From Pseudomonadota bacterium (GTDB lineage: Bacteria; Pseudomonadota; Alphaproteobacteria; Rhizobiales; Beijerinckiaceae): a stretch of DNA of 5,398 nucleotides. The DNA is taken from positions 1 to 5,398 of the forward strand of contig JAEXUU010000361.1 of the NCBI GenBank assembly GCA_023452965.1, given 5' to 3'. The notes beneath the pieces are model-generated. The model was given only the letters and a program-made list of their open reading frames with translations. It was not told where the DNA came from and did no database searches. The position numbers were made by a program, and so were the translations under genes. Positions 1 through 5,398 of the stretch are shown here, in pieces. Every line of letters starts with the position of its first letter. Within the stretch, counting starts at the first letter, position 1.

Positions 1-317
1 CCACCGGCGGCTCGATCGGTGCCGAGACGGCATTGAAGCTCAAGGATTGTCCGGCACTGGTCGAGCGCTGGGCCAAGGCTGCGCTCGCCGTGAAGAAGGA
101 CGCGATCATCCTCGTCCATGGCGGCCCTGTCGCCGAGCCCGCCGATGCTGACTTCATCATGAAGAACACGGTCAACTGCCACGGCTTCTACGGGGCGTCC
201 TCGATGGAGCGCCTACCGGTCGAGGTGGCGATCCGCGACCAGACCCGCGCCTTCAAGCAGATCAGCCGCGCGGCGGCGACGGGAAAGCCGGCGCGCAAGG
301 CCGGCAAGACGAAATGA
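1..317 (+). CDS. Phosphoenolpyruvate hydrolase-like TIM-barrel protein, C-terminal part
   Basis: This is the 3' end of a gene that enters from upstream; the reading frame is open from base 3, so the Leu codon TTG at 33 is internal and not a start. The visible 105 residues carry the C-terminal signature of the PEP_hydrolase / TIM-barrel family (PF09370 type): a strand ending in ILVHGGPVAEPADADFI, then GFYGASSMERLPVEVAI and a QTRAFKQI helix, followed by a basic Ala/Lys/Arg tail ending at the TGA at 315-317. In many bacteria this domain is encoded beside, or fused to, a Tm-1-like (UPF0261) ATP-binding domain, so such a gene may lie upstream. The exact reaction of most members is not established; the phosphoenolpyruvate hydrolase name comes from a few studied relatives. 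Only 27 bases separate it from the flotillin gene, which suggests co-transcription. Family assignment is fairly secure; function is not. Confidence 0.85.
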   Translation, partial: TGGSIGAETALKLKDCPALVERWAKAALAVKKDAIILVHGGPVAEPADADFIMKNTVNCHGFYGASSMERLPVEVAIRDQTRAFKQISRAAATGKPARKAGKTK

Positions 318-330
318 CCCGGACAAGGGC

Positions 331-336
331 GGGAGG
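331..336 (+). promoter_or_regulatory. Shine-Dalgarno GGGAGG that decides the flotillin start
   Basis: GGGAGG lies 8 bases before the ATG at 345. Two other ATGs, at 337 and 340, sit between them but each reaches the in-frame TGA at 346-348 or 343-345 region within a few codons, and they are too close to the purine stretch to be used well. The ATG at 345 is the only one that opens the long frame. Confidence 0.6.
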
Positions 337-344
337 ATGATGAC

Positions 345-3233
345 ATGACCGGGCAACTGATCGGATCGCTGATCCTCTGGCTGATCGTGGCGGTGATCGT
401 CATCGCCATCGTCGTCTATCTGGTGAACTGGCTCTATCGCCGCTCCTCGAAGGAGGTCTCCTTCGTCCGCACCGGCCTGTTCGGCGAAAAGGTGGTGATC
501 AATGGCGGCGCCTTCGTGCTGCCGATCATCCACGACGTCACGCCGGTCAACATGAACGTGCTGCAGCTAGCTGTGACGCGCGCCAACAACGACGCGCTGA
601 TCACCCGCGACCGGATGCGCGTCGATATCGATGCCGAGTTCTACGTGCGCGTTCGGCCGCAGCGGGAATCGGTCTCGGTCGCCGCCGCGACGCTCGGCCG
701 GCGTACCCTGCAGCCGGACCAGCTCAATGCGCTGCTGTCCGGCAAGTTCATCTCGGCGCTGCGCACCGTCGCCTCCGAGATGACGATGGAGGAGATGCAC
801 GAGCAGCGCGGCACCTATGTCCAGCGCGTCAAGGACGCCGCCGCCGAGGCACTCGACCAGAACGGCCTCGTGCTGGAATCGGTCGCGCTGACCGATCTCG
901 ACCAGACCGATCTGCAGTTCTTCAACCCGTCGAACCGCTTCGACGCCGCCGGTCTGACGCGGATCATCGAGGAGATCGAGGACAAGCGGAAGCTGCGCAA
1001 CGACATCGAGCAGGACTCGATGATCCGCATCCGCACCCGCAATCTCGAGGCGGAGCGCCAGGCGCTCGACATCGAGCGCGACAGCGAGGCGGCGCGGCTC
1101 GAACAGCAGCGCGAGATCGAGATCAAACGCGCCGTGCAGCGGGCCGAGGTGGCCCGCGAGCGGGCGGCGCGCGACACCGAGGCCGAGCAGGCGCTGATCT
1201 TCTCGCGCGAGGAGATCGAGAAGTCGCGCATCGCCAATGAGCGCGCGATCAGCGAGGCGCGCATCGCTTCCGAGCGTGAGATCCGCCAGCAGGAGATCGC
1301 GCGCACGCAGGCCGTCGAGGAGGCCGAGATCGCGGCGCGTGAGACGGTCGAGAAGGCGCGCATCGCCAACGAGCAGACGATCAACGCGGCCCGCATCACC
1401 TCCGAGCGCGAGATCCGTCAGAAGGAGATCGAGCGCGCCAAGGTGCTGGAGGCGGCCGAGATCGCCGCTCGCGAGACCACCGAGAAGGCCCGCATCCTGC
1501 AGGAGACGGCGGTGAATGCCGAGCGCATCGCCCGCGAGCAGGAGGTGCGCAACCGTGAGATCGAGCGCACGCGCGCCCTCGACCAGGAGGACATCGCGGC
1601 ACGCGAGGCCGTCGAGACTGCGCGCATCGCCCAGGAGGAGCGCGTCCGAGCGCTCGGCATCGCCCGCAACCGGGCGCTCGACGAGGCCGAGATCGCGGCG
1701 CGCGAGGCCGTCGAGAAGGCCCGCATCGCGCAGGACAACGCCATCACGGCCGATCGCATCGCGCTCGAACAGCGCAAGAGCCTGCTCGAGATCGGGCGCA
1801 CCGAGGCGATCGAGGCTGCCGAGATCGCCGCCCGCGAGAGCGTGGAGAAGGCGCGTATCGCGCAGGAGCGGACCGTCTCCGGCGAGCGCATCCGCCGCGA
1901 CGAGGAGGTGCGCAGTCTCGAGATCCTCCGCAATCAGGCGATCGAAACCGCCGAGATTTCGGCTCGCGAGGCCACGGAGGCCGCGCGCATCGCCCAGGAG
2001 AAGGCCGTCGCCGCCGAGCGGATCGCCGCCGAGCTCGCAACGAAGGAACTGGAGATCAAGCGCAGTGCCGATCTCGACGCCGCCGAGCTGAAGCGGCGCG
2101 ACTCGGTCGAGCGTCAGCGCATCGTCACGGAACTCGGGCTCGAGAAGGAGCGGATCGACTCTTCCAAGACCCGCGAGATGCTGCAGATCGCCCAGAAGAA
2201 GGCAGTCGAGGTCGCGGAGGAAGAGCGCGCCATCGCGGTTGCGGCCAAGAAGGTCGAGCGCACCGACGCCGACAAGACGCTGCGCCAGGCCGAGATCACG
2301 GCGCGCCAGCAGGTCGAGACCGTCGACATCACCCGCGAGCAGGCGCTGGAGGCGGCGCGGATCGAACGGCGACGGGCGCTGGAGCAGCTCGAGATCGCCC
2401 GGACCCAGGCCCTGCAGGAGGCGCAGATCGCCTCGAACGAAGAGGTCGAGCGGGCCCGCATCTCGTCCGATCGCGGGCTGGACGAGGCTCGCGTCGGCCG
2501 CCAGCGCGAACTGCGCAAGCTCGAGATCGAGCGCGAGCGCGAGGTCGAGAGCGCGGCGATGGACAAGGCGATCGCGCTCTACGCCAAGTCGCTGGAGGAA
2601 TCCGCCGCCCAGGCCAATGCCGAGATCGCGCGGGGCAAGGCGGTCGAGGCCGAAGAGAAGGTCAAGACCATTCGCGAGAGCGAGGGGGCGAAGCGCCGCA
2701 AGACCGTCGAGGTCCTGCTCGCCGAGAAGGCGGCCGAGGAAGCCCGCATCGCCGCCGAGGCCGACAAGATCCGCAAGGCGGTCGATGCCGAGGCGCAGAA
2801 GCTGCTCTACGAGGCCGAGAACGTGCTCACCGACGGTGCCCGCTACGGGTTGTTCCGGCGTCGGCTGCTCGACCGGATCGAGGGCATCGTGCGCGAGAGC
2901 GTCAAGCCGATGGAGAAGATCGAGGGCATCCGCATCCTCCATGTCGACGGGCTCGCCGGCGGGGTGGGAGCGAGCGGGGCCGGCGGGGCGGCACGCTCTC
3001 CCACCGACGAGGTGATCGAATCCGCCCTGCGCTACCGGGTGCAGGCGCCGATGATCGACCAGGTGCTGAAGGAGATCGGCATCGAGGGCGGCAATCTCGC
3101 CAAGATGGGCGGGCTGATGCGCGAGGCGTCCGACATGCAGCGCGTCGCCAAGGAAGCGCAGCCGGCCAAGCCTAAAGGTGGCGGCTCCGGCGGAAGCAGC
3201 GGCGCCGACGGCGCGCCCGAGACGAAGGCTTGA
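345..3233 (+). CDS. YqiK-type flotillin (SPFH/band 7) with giant hendecad-repeat helix
   Basis: A 962-residue membrane-anchored flotillin-family protein. Flotillins oligomerise at the inner membrane and organise membrane microdomains; the client of this one is unknown. Residues 5-30 form one hydrophobic segment followed by YRR, fitting an anchor with the bulk of the protein on the cytoplasmic side. An SPFH/band 7 domain follows at about 36-200. From 200 to about 840 the protein is almost entirely charged helix rich in Glu, Arg, Ala and Ile, including a near-perfect 11-residue repeat at 284-646 and 650-737. The C-terminal part resembles the YqiK flotillin domain: SVKPMEKI at 852-859, RILHVDGL at 863-870, a Gly/Ala loop at 871-883, an ALRYRVQAP segment near 894-902, and a Gly/Ser-rich tail from 945. 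E. coli YqiK is about 550 residues, so the extra length is mostly the repeat helix. Start ATG 345 is supported by GGGAGG. It sits 12 bases before the SRPBCC genes. Family call is firm; the role in this operon is inferred. Confidence 0.93.
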   Translation: MTGQLIGSLILWLIVAVIVIAIVVYLVNWLYRRSSKEVSFVRTGLFGEKVVINGGAFVLPIIHDVTPVNMNVLQLAVTRANNDALITRDRMRVDIDAEFYVRVRPQRESVSVAAATLGRRTLQPDQLNALLSGKFISALRTVASEMTMEEMHEQRGTYVQRVKDAAAEALDQNGLVLESVALTDLDQTDLQFFNPSNRFDAAGLTRIIEEIEDKRKLRNDIEQDSMIRIRTRNLEAERQALDIERDSEAARLEQQREIEIKRAVQRAEVARERAARDTEAEQALIFSREEIEKSRIANERAISEARIASEREIRQQEIARTQAVEEAEIAARETVEKARIANEQTINAARITSEREIRQKEIERAKVLEAAEIAARETTEKARILQETAVNAERIAREQEVRNREIERTRALDQEDIAAREAVETARIAQEERVRALGIARNRALDEAEIAAREAVEKARIAQDNAITADRIALEQRKSLLEIGRTEAIEAAEIAARESVEKARIAQERTVSGERIRRDEEVRSLEILRNQAIETAEISAREATEAARIAQEKAVAAERIAAELATKELEIKRSADLDAAELKRRDSVERQRIVTELGLEKERIDSSKTREMLQIAQKKAVEVAEEERAIAVAAKKVERTDADKTLRQAEITARQQVETVDITREQALEAARIERRRALEQLEIARTQALQEAQIASNEEVERARISSDRGLDEARVGRQRELRKLEIEREREVESAAMDKAIALYAKSLEESAAQANAEIARGKAVEAEEKVKTIRESEGAKRRKTVEVLLAEKAAEEARIAAEADKIRKAVDAEAQKLLYEAENVLTDGARYGLFRRRLLDRIEGIVRESVKPMEKIEGIRILHVDGLAGGVGASGAGGAARSPTDEVIESALRYRVQAPMIDQVLKEIGIEGGNLAKMGGLMREASDMQRVAKEAQPAKPKGGGSGGSSGADGAPETKA
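1194..2282 (+). repeat. Uninterrupted array of 33 hendecads with 132-bp super-repeat
   Basis: In-frame coding repeat, residues 284-646 of the flotillin. The helix reads in blocks of 11 residues, most starting with E-I or R-I and with a hydrophobic residue again at position 8. Four different blocks make a 44-residue super-repeat: A like EIAARETVEKA, B like RIANEQTINAA, C like RITSEREIRQK, D like EIERAKVLEAA. Super-repeats begin at bases 1194, 1326, 1458, 1590, 1689, 1821 and 1953; all are 132 bp except the one at 1590, which is 99 bp. From 2085 six more divergent hendecads keep the 11-residue register to 2282. The DNA copies have diverged, so this is an old repeat held by protein selection rather than a recent expansion. 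Confidence 0.88.
2292..2555 (+). repeat. Second block of 8 hendecads after a three-residue skip
   Basis: Residues 650-737 of the flotillin resume the 11-residue register after three extra residues (RQA, bases 2283-2291). Blocks read EITARQQVETV, DITREQALEAA, RIERRRALEQL, EIARTQALQEA, QIASNEEVERA, RISSDRGLDEA, RVGRQRELRKL and EIEREREVESA. The four-block A-D order is less clear here than in the first array. After 737 the register is lost and ordinary charged, Ala-rich helix continues. Confidence 0.8.
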
Positions 3234-3245
3234 GGACAAAGCATC

Positions 3246-3683
3246 ATGGCCCGCGTCTACGTCTCCAGCGTCATCGCCGCCCCCGCCGCCAAGGTCTGGG
3301 CCCGCGTGCGCGATTTCAACGGCCTGCCGAACTGGCACCCGCGCATCGCGGAAAGCCGGATCGAGAACGGCGAGCCCGCCGACAAGGTCGGCTGCATCCG
3401 CGCCTTCAGCCTGCGCAGCGGCGACAGGCTGCGCGAGCAGCTTCTGGGCCTGTCGGATTACGACATGTTCTGCACCTATTCGATCCTCGACTCGCCGATG
3501 CCGCTGACCAACTATGTCGCGACGCTCAGGCTGACGCCGATCACCGATCAGGAACGCACCTTCATCGAGTGGTCCGCCGATTTCGACTGCGCGCCCGAGC
3601 GCGAGGCCGAGCTGGTCGAAGGGATCGGCACGAACGTCTTCCAAGGCGGGTTCGACGCGCTCAAGCGCGCATTCGGGGGATGA
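3246..3683 (+). CDS. SRPBCC family protein (polyketide cyclase-like), first copy
   Basis: A 145-residue soluble protein of the SRPBCC (START/Bet v 1) fold, closest in look to the polyketide_cyc2 / MxaD-like group. The family builds a deep cavity that binds hydrophobic small molecules; some members are enzymes, others carriers. Typical features are the N-terminal strand with the pair AAPAAKVW and RDFNGLPNWHP (residues about 11-32), the GCIRAFSL and LREQLLGLSD strands, the SPMPLTNYVATLRLTP strand, and a C-terminal amphipathic helix ending ALKRAFGG. No signal peptide is seen, so it should be cytoplasmic. A purine stretch GAGGAC overlapping the flotillin stop precedes the ATG. By hand alignment about 70 of 142 positions are identical to the next gene, so the two arose by tandem duplication. 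Ligand unknown. Being directly before molybdenum hydroxylase genes recalls CoxG, also an SRPBCC protein in cox clusters, but I see no specific CoxG likeness. Confidence 0.88.
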   Translation: MARVYVSSVIAAPAAKVWARVRDFNGLPNWHPRIAESRIENGEPADKVGCIRAFSLRSGDRLREQLLGLSDYDMFCTYSILDSPMPLTNYVATLRLTPITDQERTFIEWSADFDCAPEREAELVEGIGTNVFQGGFDALKRAFGG

Positions 3684-3687
3684 GGCC

Positions 3688-4140
3688 ATGCCTCACGTCG
3701 TCCGCAGCACCATCATCGACGCGCCGGTGGACCGGCTCTGGGCGATCCTGCGCGATTTCAACGGCCATGATCGGTGGCACCCGATCGTCGCGCGAAGCGA
3801 GATCGAGCGCGGGCACCCTTCCGACAGGATCGGCTGCGTACGTCGCTTCTCCCTGCAGGACGGCAGCGAGCTGCGCGAGCAGCTCCTGACCCTCTCGGAC
3901 CTCGAAATGACCTTCAGCTATTGCCTGCTCGACACCCCGATCCCGCTCTTCAACTACGTCGCCCATGTCCGGCTGCTGCCGGTCACGGACGGCAACCGGG
4001 CCTTCTGGCACTGGGAGAGCCGCTTCACCACGCCGCCCGGCCGAGAGGCCGAGCTCGCGCGGATCGTGGGCGACGAGGTCTACACCAATGGCATCGAGGC
4101 GGTGCGCCGCCTGCCCGAACTGGCCAGGGAGGGCGTCTGA
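3688..4140 (+). CDS. SRPBCC family protein (polyketide cyclase-like), second copy
   Basis: A 150-residue paralogue of the preceding gene, starting four bases after its stop with a GGGGGATGAGG purine stretch as ribosome site. Shared blocks include DAPVDRLW, RDFNGHDRWHP, GCVRRFSL, LREQLLTLSD and the P-x-P-L-x-NYVA strand. Conserved in both copies are Trp and His in the W-H-P motif, a Cys in the G-C strand, the REQLL run and the Asn-Tyr pair, which are candidates for the shared fold core or ligand pocket. Differences cluster in cavity-facing or loop stretches, for example DMFCTYSI against EMTFSYCL and FIEWSADF against FWHWESRF, so the two may bind different ligands or form a heterodimer; that is inference. 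The C-terminus is a few residues longer (ELAREGV). Its stop codon is one base before the FAD subunit start, implying translational coupling. Confidence 0.88.
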   Translation: MPHVVRSTIIDAPVDRLWAILRDFNGHDRWHPIVARSEIERGHPSDRIGCVRRFSLQDGSELREQLLTLSDLEMTFSYCLLDTPIPLFNYVAHVRLLPVTDGNRAFWHWESRFTTPPGREAELARIVGDEVYTNGIEAVRRLPELAREGV

Positions 4141-4141
4141 C

Positions 4142-4966
4142 ATGCTCGGCGTGAGAAGCTGCGCGACGATCGCCGAGGCCGCCGGCATCCTCTCCGGGGA
4201 TCGCCAAGCCGTGCTGCTCGGCGGCGGCACGCTGGTGATGCGCGACGTCAATGAAGGGCGCCTGACCGAAGGCACGCTGGTGCGCATCACGGACCCCGCA
4301 TTCCGGCAGATGAGCACCGGAGGCCCGCGCATCGAGCTCGGCGCCGGCGTGACCATGGCCCAGGTACTGGCCAGTCGCGAGCTCGCCTTCCTGCACCCCG
4401 CCGCACGCGCCGTCGGCGGCCCGGCGATCCGCACCATGGCGACGGTCGGCGGCAACCTCTTCGCGGCCGCCCCCTATGGCGACTTCACGGTGGCGCTGCT
4501 GGCCCTCGACGCGCAGGTCGTGCTCCAGGCCGGCTACGGCACCGGGCGCGGGGTGCCGCTGGAAGAGTTCCTCGCCGGCCGCGACCGCGGCAGCGTCTCG
4601 GGACTGGTCGCCGGCGTGCAGTTCTCGCGGCCGGCCAATCAGGCTGAGTTCCACTTCCGCAAGATCAGCCGGGTCAAGCCGAAGGGCATTTCGGTGCTCT
4701 CCATCGCCGCCCATCTGCCTTTGCAAGGCGGGCGCGTCGCGCAGCCGCGCATCGCCTATGGCGCGATGGCGCCGACGCCGATCCGGGCGCGCGGGGTCGA
4801 GCGGGCGCTGGAGGGCAAGGCGCTCGACGCCGCCGCGATCCAGGCTGCCAGGCAGGCCGCGCTCGAAGGCTGCCGTCCCGCCACCGACGCCATCGCGAGC
4901 GAGTGGTACCGCCGCGAAGTGCTGCCCATCCATCTCGCCCGGCTGCTGGCCGGCGAGCCCCGCTGA
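4142..4966 (+). CDS. FAD-binding medium subunit of xanthine dehydrogenase/CO dehydrogenase-family hydroxylase
   Basis: A 274-residue flavoprotein subunit, normal length for the CoxM/XdhB-type medium chain. It takes electrons from the [2Fe-2S] subunit and passes them to the final acceptor through FAD. FAD-binding signatures are visible: the glycine loop LLGGGTLVMRDVN at 25-37 and TVGGNLFAAAPYGDF at 101-115, followed by the ALLALDA helix-strand. The C-terminal domain (CO_deh_flav_C type) starts near FHFRKISRVKPKGISV (170-185) and ends with SEWYRREVLPIHLARLL (253-269). The ATG at 4142 is chosen over an earlier in-frame ATG (3965) because the N-terminus then begins as the family does, AGGGAGGG lies 8 bases ahead at 4126-4133, and the earlier start would overlap the SRPBCC gene by over 170 bases. 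The glycine loop is LGGGTLVM, a variant of the more usual AGGTD/AGGQSL form. The substrate cannot be told from this subunit. Confidence 0.92.
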   Translation: MLGVRSCATIAEAAGILSGDRQAVLLGGGTLVMRDVNEGRLTEGTLVRITDPAFRQMSTGGPRIELGAGVTMAQVLASRELAFLHPAARAVGGPAIRTMATVGGNLFAAAPYGDFTVALLALDAQVVLQAGYGTGRGVPLEEFLAGRDRGSVSGLVAGVQFSRPANQAEFHFRKISRVKPKGISVLSIAAHLPLQGGRVAQPRIAYGAMAPTPIRARGVERALEGKALDAAAIQAARQAALEGCRPATDAIASEWYRREVLPIHLARLLAGEPR

Positions 4967-4971
4967 GGAGG
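4966..4971 (+). promoter_or_regulatory. Perfect AGGAGG Shine-Dalgarno for the 2Fe-2S subunit
   Basis: AGGAGG begins on the last base of the medium-subunit stop codon and ends five bases before the ATG at 4977. It is the best ribosome site in the window and fixes that start. It suggests the small subunit is translated strongly and in step with its partner. Confidence 0.65.
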
Positions 4972-4976
4972 TCGCC

Positions 4977-5398
4977 ATGGCCAAGATCCCGGTCCAGTTC
5001 CGGCTCAACGGCTCCGACCGTGCCGCCTTCGTCGATGCGCCGGAGACGCTGCTCAACACGCTCAGGCGCGGTCTCGGCGATTTCTCGCCGAAATATGGCT
5101 GCGGCCAGGGCACCTGCGGCGTCTGCTCCGTGCTCGTCGACGGCGAGCCGCAGCTTTCCTGCCTGACGCTCTCGGTCGCCTGCGAGGGGCGGCATGTCGA
5201 GACCGCCGCAGGGCTGGCCGACGGACCGAACCTGCATCCGTTGCAGGCCGCCTTCATGGACCATTTCGCCGCCCAGTGCGGCTTCTGCACGCCGGGCATG
5301 CTGACTGCGGCACGCGTCCTGCTCGCGAAGAATCCGAGCCCGAGCCGCGACGATGTGATCGAGGCGATCAGCGGCAATATCTGCCGCTGCACCGGCTA
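4977..5398 (+). CDS. [2Fe-2S] small subunit of molybdenum hydroxylase, N-terminal 140 residues
   Basis: The small iron-sulfur subunit (CoxS/XdhC-like in arrangement), running off the window edge; family members are about 150-170 residues, so only a short tail is missing. It carries two [2Fe-2S] clusters that relay electrons from the molybdenum centre to FAD. The plant-ferredoxin-type cluster has Cys42, Cys47, Cys50 and Cys62 in the form C-x4-C-x2-C-x11-C (GCGQGTCGVC and SCL). The C-terminal four-helix cluster has Cys101, Cys104, Cys136 and Cys138 in the form C-x2-C-x31-C-x-C (AQCGFCTPGM and ICRCTGY). All eight ligands are present, and Gln100 before the second motif, which contacts the pterin cofactor in CO dehydrogenase, is kept, so the subunit looks functional. 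The medium-then-small order matches coxM-coxS of coxMSL clusters; the large molybdopterin subunit should follow. Confidence 0.95.
   Translation, partial: MAKIPVQFRLNGSDRAAFVDAPETLLNTLRRGLGDFSPKYGCGQGTCGVCSVLVDGEPQLSCLTLSVACEGRHVETAAGLADGPNLHPLQAAFMDHFAAQCGFCTPGMLTAARVLLAKNPSPSRDDVIEAISGNICRCTG

Noticed and set aside
33..35. TTG at 33 as a start for the first gene
   Set aside because: The frame is open to the window edge and the upstream residues (TGGSIGAETA) fit the continuing TIM-barrel, so it is an internal leucine codon.
1237..2091. Several Arg/Ser-rich open frames in the other two forward frames inside the flotillin gene
   Set aside because: They are low-complexity frame-shifted shadows of the repeat array, without ribosome sites or family likeness.
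1194..2555. The regular 132-bp repeats as a CRISPR or satellite-type array
   Set aside because: Repeats are in-frame, diverged mainly at synonymous and tolerated sites, have no spacers, and are fully explained by a helical protein repeat.
567..3689. A 1040-codon open frame on the minus strand covering nearly all of the flotillin and first SRPBCC gene
   Set aside because: It lies in exact codon register with the sense genes, so it can only be stopped where the sense frame uses TCA, CTA or TTA. These codons are avoided in this GC-rich genome; the frame ends at 567-569 exactly where the flotillin uses one CTA leucine codon. Its periodic Leu/Gly/Asp/Arg composition mirrors the sense repeat and matches no family I know.
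3246..4140. Naming either SRPBCC gene coxG
   Set aside because: The fold and the neighbourhood fit, but the sequence looks more like the polyketide_cyc2/MxaD-type group and no CoxG-specific C-terminal membrane-binding segment is visible.
3965..4141. An upstream in-frame extension of the FAD subunit starting at 3965
   Set aside because: The extra 59 residues are Arg/Ser/Pro-rich, do not resemble the family N-terminus, and overlap the second SRPBCC gene out of frame.

Overview
The window is GC-rich, almost wholly coding DNA with every gene on the + strand. GC-rich codon use, tight gene packing and the gene families present suggest an alphaproteobacterium, probably of the Hyphomicrobiales (Bosea-, Methylobacterium- or Bradyrhizobium-like). 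That taxonomic guess rests on composition and gene content only.

Layout, left to right: (1) the 3' end of a phosphoenolpyruvate-hydrolase-like TIM-barrel gene (1-317); (2) a very long YqiK-type flotillin / SPFH-band 7 membrane protein of 962 residues (345-3233), whose middle is a huge array of 11-residue helical repeats; (3, 4) two tandem SRPBCC-fold ligand-binding proteins that are paralogues of each other (3246-3683 and 3688-4140); (5) the FAD-binding medium subunit of a molybdenum hydroxylase of the xanthine dehydrogenase / CO dehydrogenase family (4142-4966); (6) the start of its [2Fe-2S] small subunit (4977 to the window edge). The molybdopterin-binding large subunit is expected just downstream but is not in view.

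Gaps between genes are 27, 12, 4, 1 and 10 bases, each start has a purine-rich Shine-Dalgarno stretch that often overlaps the previous stop codon, and no internal terminator is evident. The six genes therefore look like part of one transcription unit. No stretch over 300 bases lacks a gene, and no RNA gene, mobile element or CRISPR array was seen.

The medium and small subunits would form an electron-transfer module (Mo centre to 2Fe-2S clusters to FAD) for hydroxylating an unidentified, possibly hydrophobic or aromatic, substrate. SRPBCC proteins bind hydrophobic ligands in a deep cavity, and flotillins organise membrane domains, so a membrane-associated oxidation pathway is a reasonable but unproven reading. 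The most striking object is the flotillin: 33 uninterrupted hendecads arranged in a 44-residue (132-bp) super-repeat, then a three-residue skip and 8 more hendecads. If it is one continuous helix it would be close to 70 nm long.
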